Assembly (NCBI GenBank): GCA_021777555.1
Contig: JAJYDK010000009.1
Location: 1 to 64,000, forward strand
Source of the DNA: Pseudomonadota bacterium
GTDB lineage: Bacteria; Pseudomonadota; Gammaproteobacteria; Steroidobacterales; Steroidobacteraceae
Direction: 5' to 3'
Length of the DNA: 64,000 nucleotides
Positions 62,922 through 64,000 of this stretch are shown here, in pieces. A program made the position numbers and the translations under genes. How positions within the stretch are numbered: the first letter of the stretch is position 1; every line of letters starts with the position of its first letter. The notes under the pieces were generated by a model. It saw only the letters and a list, made by a program, of their open reading frames with translations, was not told where the DNA came from and ran no database searches.

Positions 62922-63983
62922 ATGGCGACCATCGATACCTTCCTGCTCGAGGTGCTGCAGCGACGCGGCTCGGACCTGCACTTCATCGCAGGCGAGCCGC
63001 CGCGCATCCGCCTGTTCGGCGAACTGATGCCGCTCAAGGACCAGCCGCTCGGCCAGGAATTCGTGAAGCAGACCCTCTATGAGATCCTGCCGAAGCTCGC
63101 CGCCGAGCGCTTCGAGTCGAAGGACGGAGCCGACTTCGCCTACACCATCCCGGAGGTTGGGCGCTTCCGGGTCAACGTGATGCGGCAGTTGAACGGCATG
63201 GGGGCGGTGCTGCGGGCCATACCCTCGAGGGCGCTCACCCTCGATCAGCTCGGCCTGCCCGAGGCGGTGCGCGCACTCTGCCGCGCCAGCAACGGGCTGG
63301 TGCTGGTCACCGGAAAGACCGGCTCGGGCAAGTCGACGACACTCGCCGCAATGATCGATGACATCAACGCGCGCGAGAAGGGCCACATCCTCACCATCGA
63401 AGATCCGATCGAATTCGTGCACCAGCGCAGGAACTGCCTGATCAGCCAACGTGAGATCGGCGTGCACAGCTCGAGCTTTGCAGCGGCGCTGCACTCCGCC
63501 CTCCGCGAGGATCCCGATGTCATTCTCGTCGGCGAATTGCGCGATCTCGAGACGATGAGCATCGCGGTGACCGCGGCCGAGACCGGCATCCTCGTCATGG
63601 GCACGCTGCACACCAACGGGGCCGCGCAGACCGTGGACCGCATGGTCAACGTATTCCCCTCGGACAAGCAGTCGCACGTGCGCGGGATGCTCTCGACCTC
63701 GCTTCGCGGGGTGGTCTCGCAACAGCTGCTGCGGCGCGCCGACGGCGAGGGCCGGGTCGCCGCCCTGGAGATCCTCATCAATACGCCCGCGGCGGCGAGC
63801 CTCATCCGCCAGGGCAAGCTCGACCAGCTCGAGAACGTCATGCAGTCGGGGGCCCAGTTCGGCATGCGCACCATGGACAGCGCCATCCAACAGCTGCTCG
63901 AGCAGCGGCTCGTCACGGGCGAGGAGTCCTACCAGAAGGCCATCAACAAGGGGAAATTCGAGGCCCTGAGGGGCGAGGCGTAG
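62922..63983 (+). CDS. PilT/PilU-type pilus retraction ATPase (second copy)
   Basis: The 353-residue paralog has Walker A GKTGSGKSTTLAAMIDDIN, Asp box ILTIEDPIEFVH, Walker B DPDVILVGELRD and His box TGILVMGTLHTNGA. It differs from the upstream copy in the C-terminus (AASLIRQGKLDQLENVMQ), which is nearer to the classical PilT pattern. Two retraction ATPases in a row recall PilT-PilU pairs, but which is which cannot be decided here. It begins 21 bp after the first copy with an ATG and ends 17 bp before the window edge. Confidence 0.9.
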   Translation: MATIDTFLLEVLQRRGSDLHFIAGEPPRIRLFGELMPLKDQPLGQEFVKQTLYEILPKLAAERFESKDGADFAYTIPEVGRFRVNVMRQLNGMGAVLRAIPSRALTLDQLGLPEAVRALCRASNGLVLVTGKTGSGKSTTLAAMIDDINAREKGHILTIEDPIEFVHQRRNCLISQREIGVHSSSFAAALHSALREDPDVILVGELRDLETMSIAVTAAETGILVMGTLHTNGAAQTVDRMVNVFPSDKQSHVRGMLSTSLRGVVSQQLLRRADGEGRVAALEILINTPAAASLIRQGKLDQLENVMQSGAQFGMRTMDSAIQQLLEQRLVTGEESYQKAINKGKFEALRGEA

Positions 63984-64000
63984 CGGAGCTCCACGGCCGG

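Overview
The window is GC-rich bacterial chromosome with short intergenic gaps and no tRNA, rRNA, CRISPR array, insertion sequence or prophage that I could see. The core gene order (lptG-lptF facing pepA-holC-valS; pssA, a family 4 uracil-DNA glycosylase, rimI and prfC facing proS; a DUF2066 gene, pgsA-like and hda facing purM-purN; mrp-dcd; pilT-pilU) is typical of Gammaproteobacteria. The TPR-sulfotransferase beside a TonB-dependent receptor, the Dcd sequence and the GC content point to the Xanthomonadales/Steroidobacterales side of the class. That placement is inference from gene content only.

Layout. 1-3 kb: the start of a TonB-dependent receptor, cut by the window edge, and a TPR-sulfotransferase. 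3-7 kb: ddl, a glutathione S-transferase, rdgC and an EamA transporter. 7-11 kb: the quinol oxidase operon cyoABCD, preceded by three helically phased heptamer repeats and then by a winged-helix/STAND/TPR regulator. 13.7-17.4 kb: gph, a methyltransferase, a tyrosine-phosphatase-like gene, a highly structured 320-bp intergenic region with a candidate small RNA, a lipoprotein and a small SANT-like DNA-binding protein. 17.6-21.5 kb: the methyl cycle (adenosine kinase, metK, ahcY), with an SAH riboswitch in front of ahcY. 21.6-28.7 kb: formaldehyde and formate oxidation (fghA, then fdsG-fdsB-fdsA-fdhD-fdsD). 28.9-30.6 kb: an outer-membrane efflux lipoprotein with the remnant of an ABC permease just upstream. 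30.8-37 kb: an IclR regulator, a rhomboid protease and a Gld-type ABC module. 37-56 kb: housekeeping genes for LPS export, aminopeptidase, tRNA charging, phospholipid synthesis, DNA repair and purine synthesis. 56-59 kb: mrp and a dCTP deaminase gene interrupted by a full HNH intein. 59-64 kb: a HEAT-repeat Ser/Thr kinase followed by two PilT-type retraction ATPases.

The most notable items are these: (1) a 376-residue HNH intein inserted directly after the catalytic Arg of dCTP deaminase; (2) a candidate structured RNA at about 16.06-16.16 kb, whose closing stem begins at the predicted transcription start and ends in a U-rich tail; (3) a textbook SAH riboswitch; (4) two iron-sulfur proteins (FdsA and the uracil-DNA glycosylase) in which conserved cluster ligands are replaced; (5) a repeated arrangement in which a TANNNT -10 box lies only 4-9 nt before the start codon, suggesting leaderless transcripts, including a 20-bp divergent promoter whose two -10 boxes overlap; and (6) a HEAT-repeat/kinase fusion next to the pilus retraction motors.

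All calls are from reading the sequence. No database search, alignment program or folding program was run.
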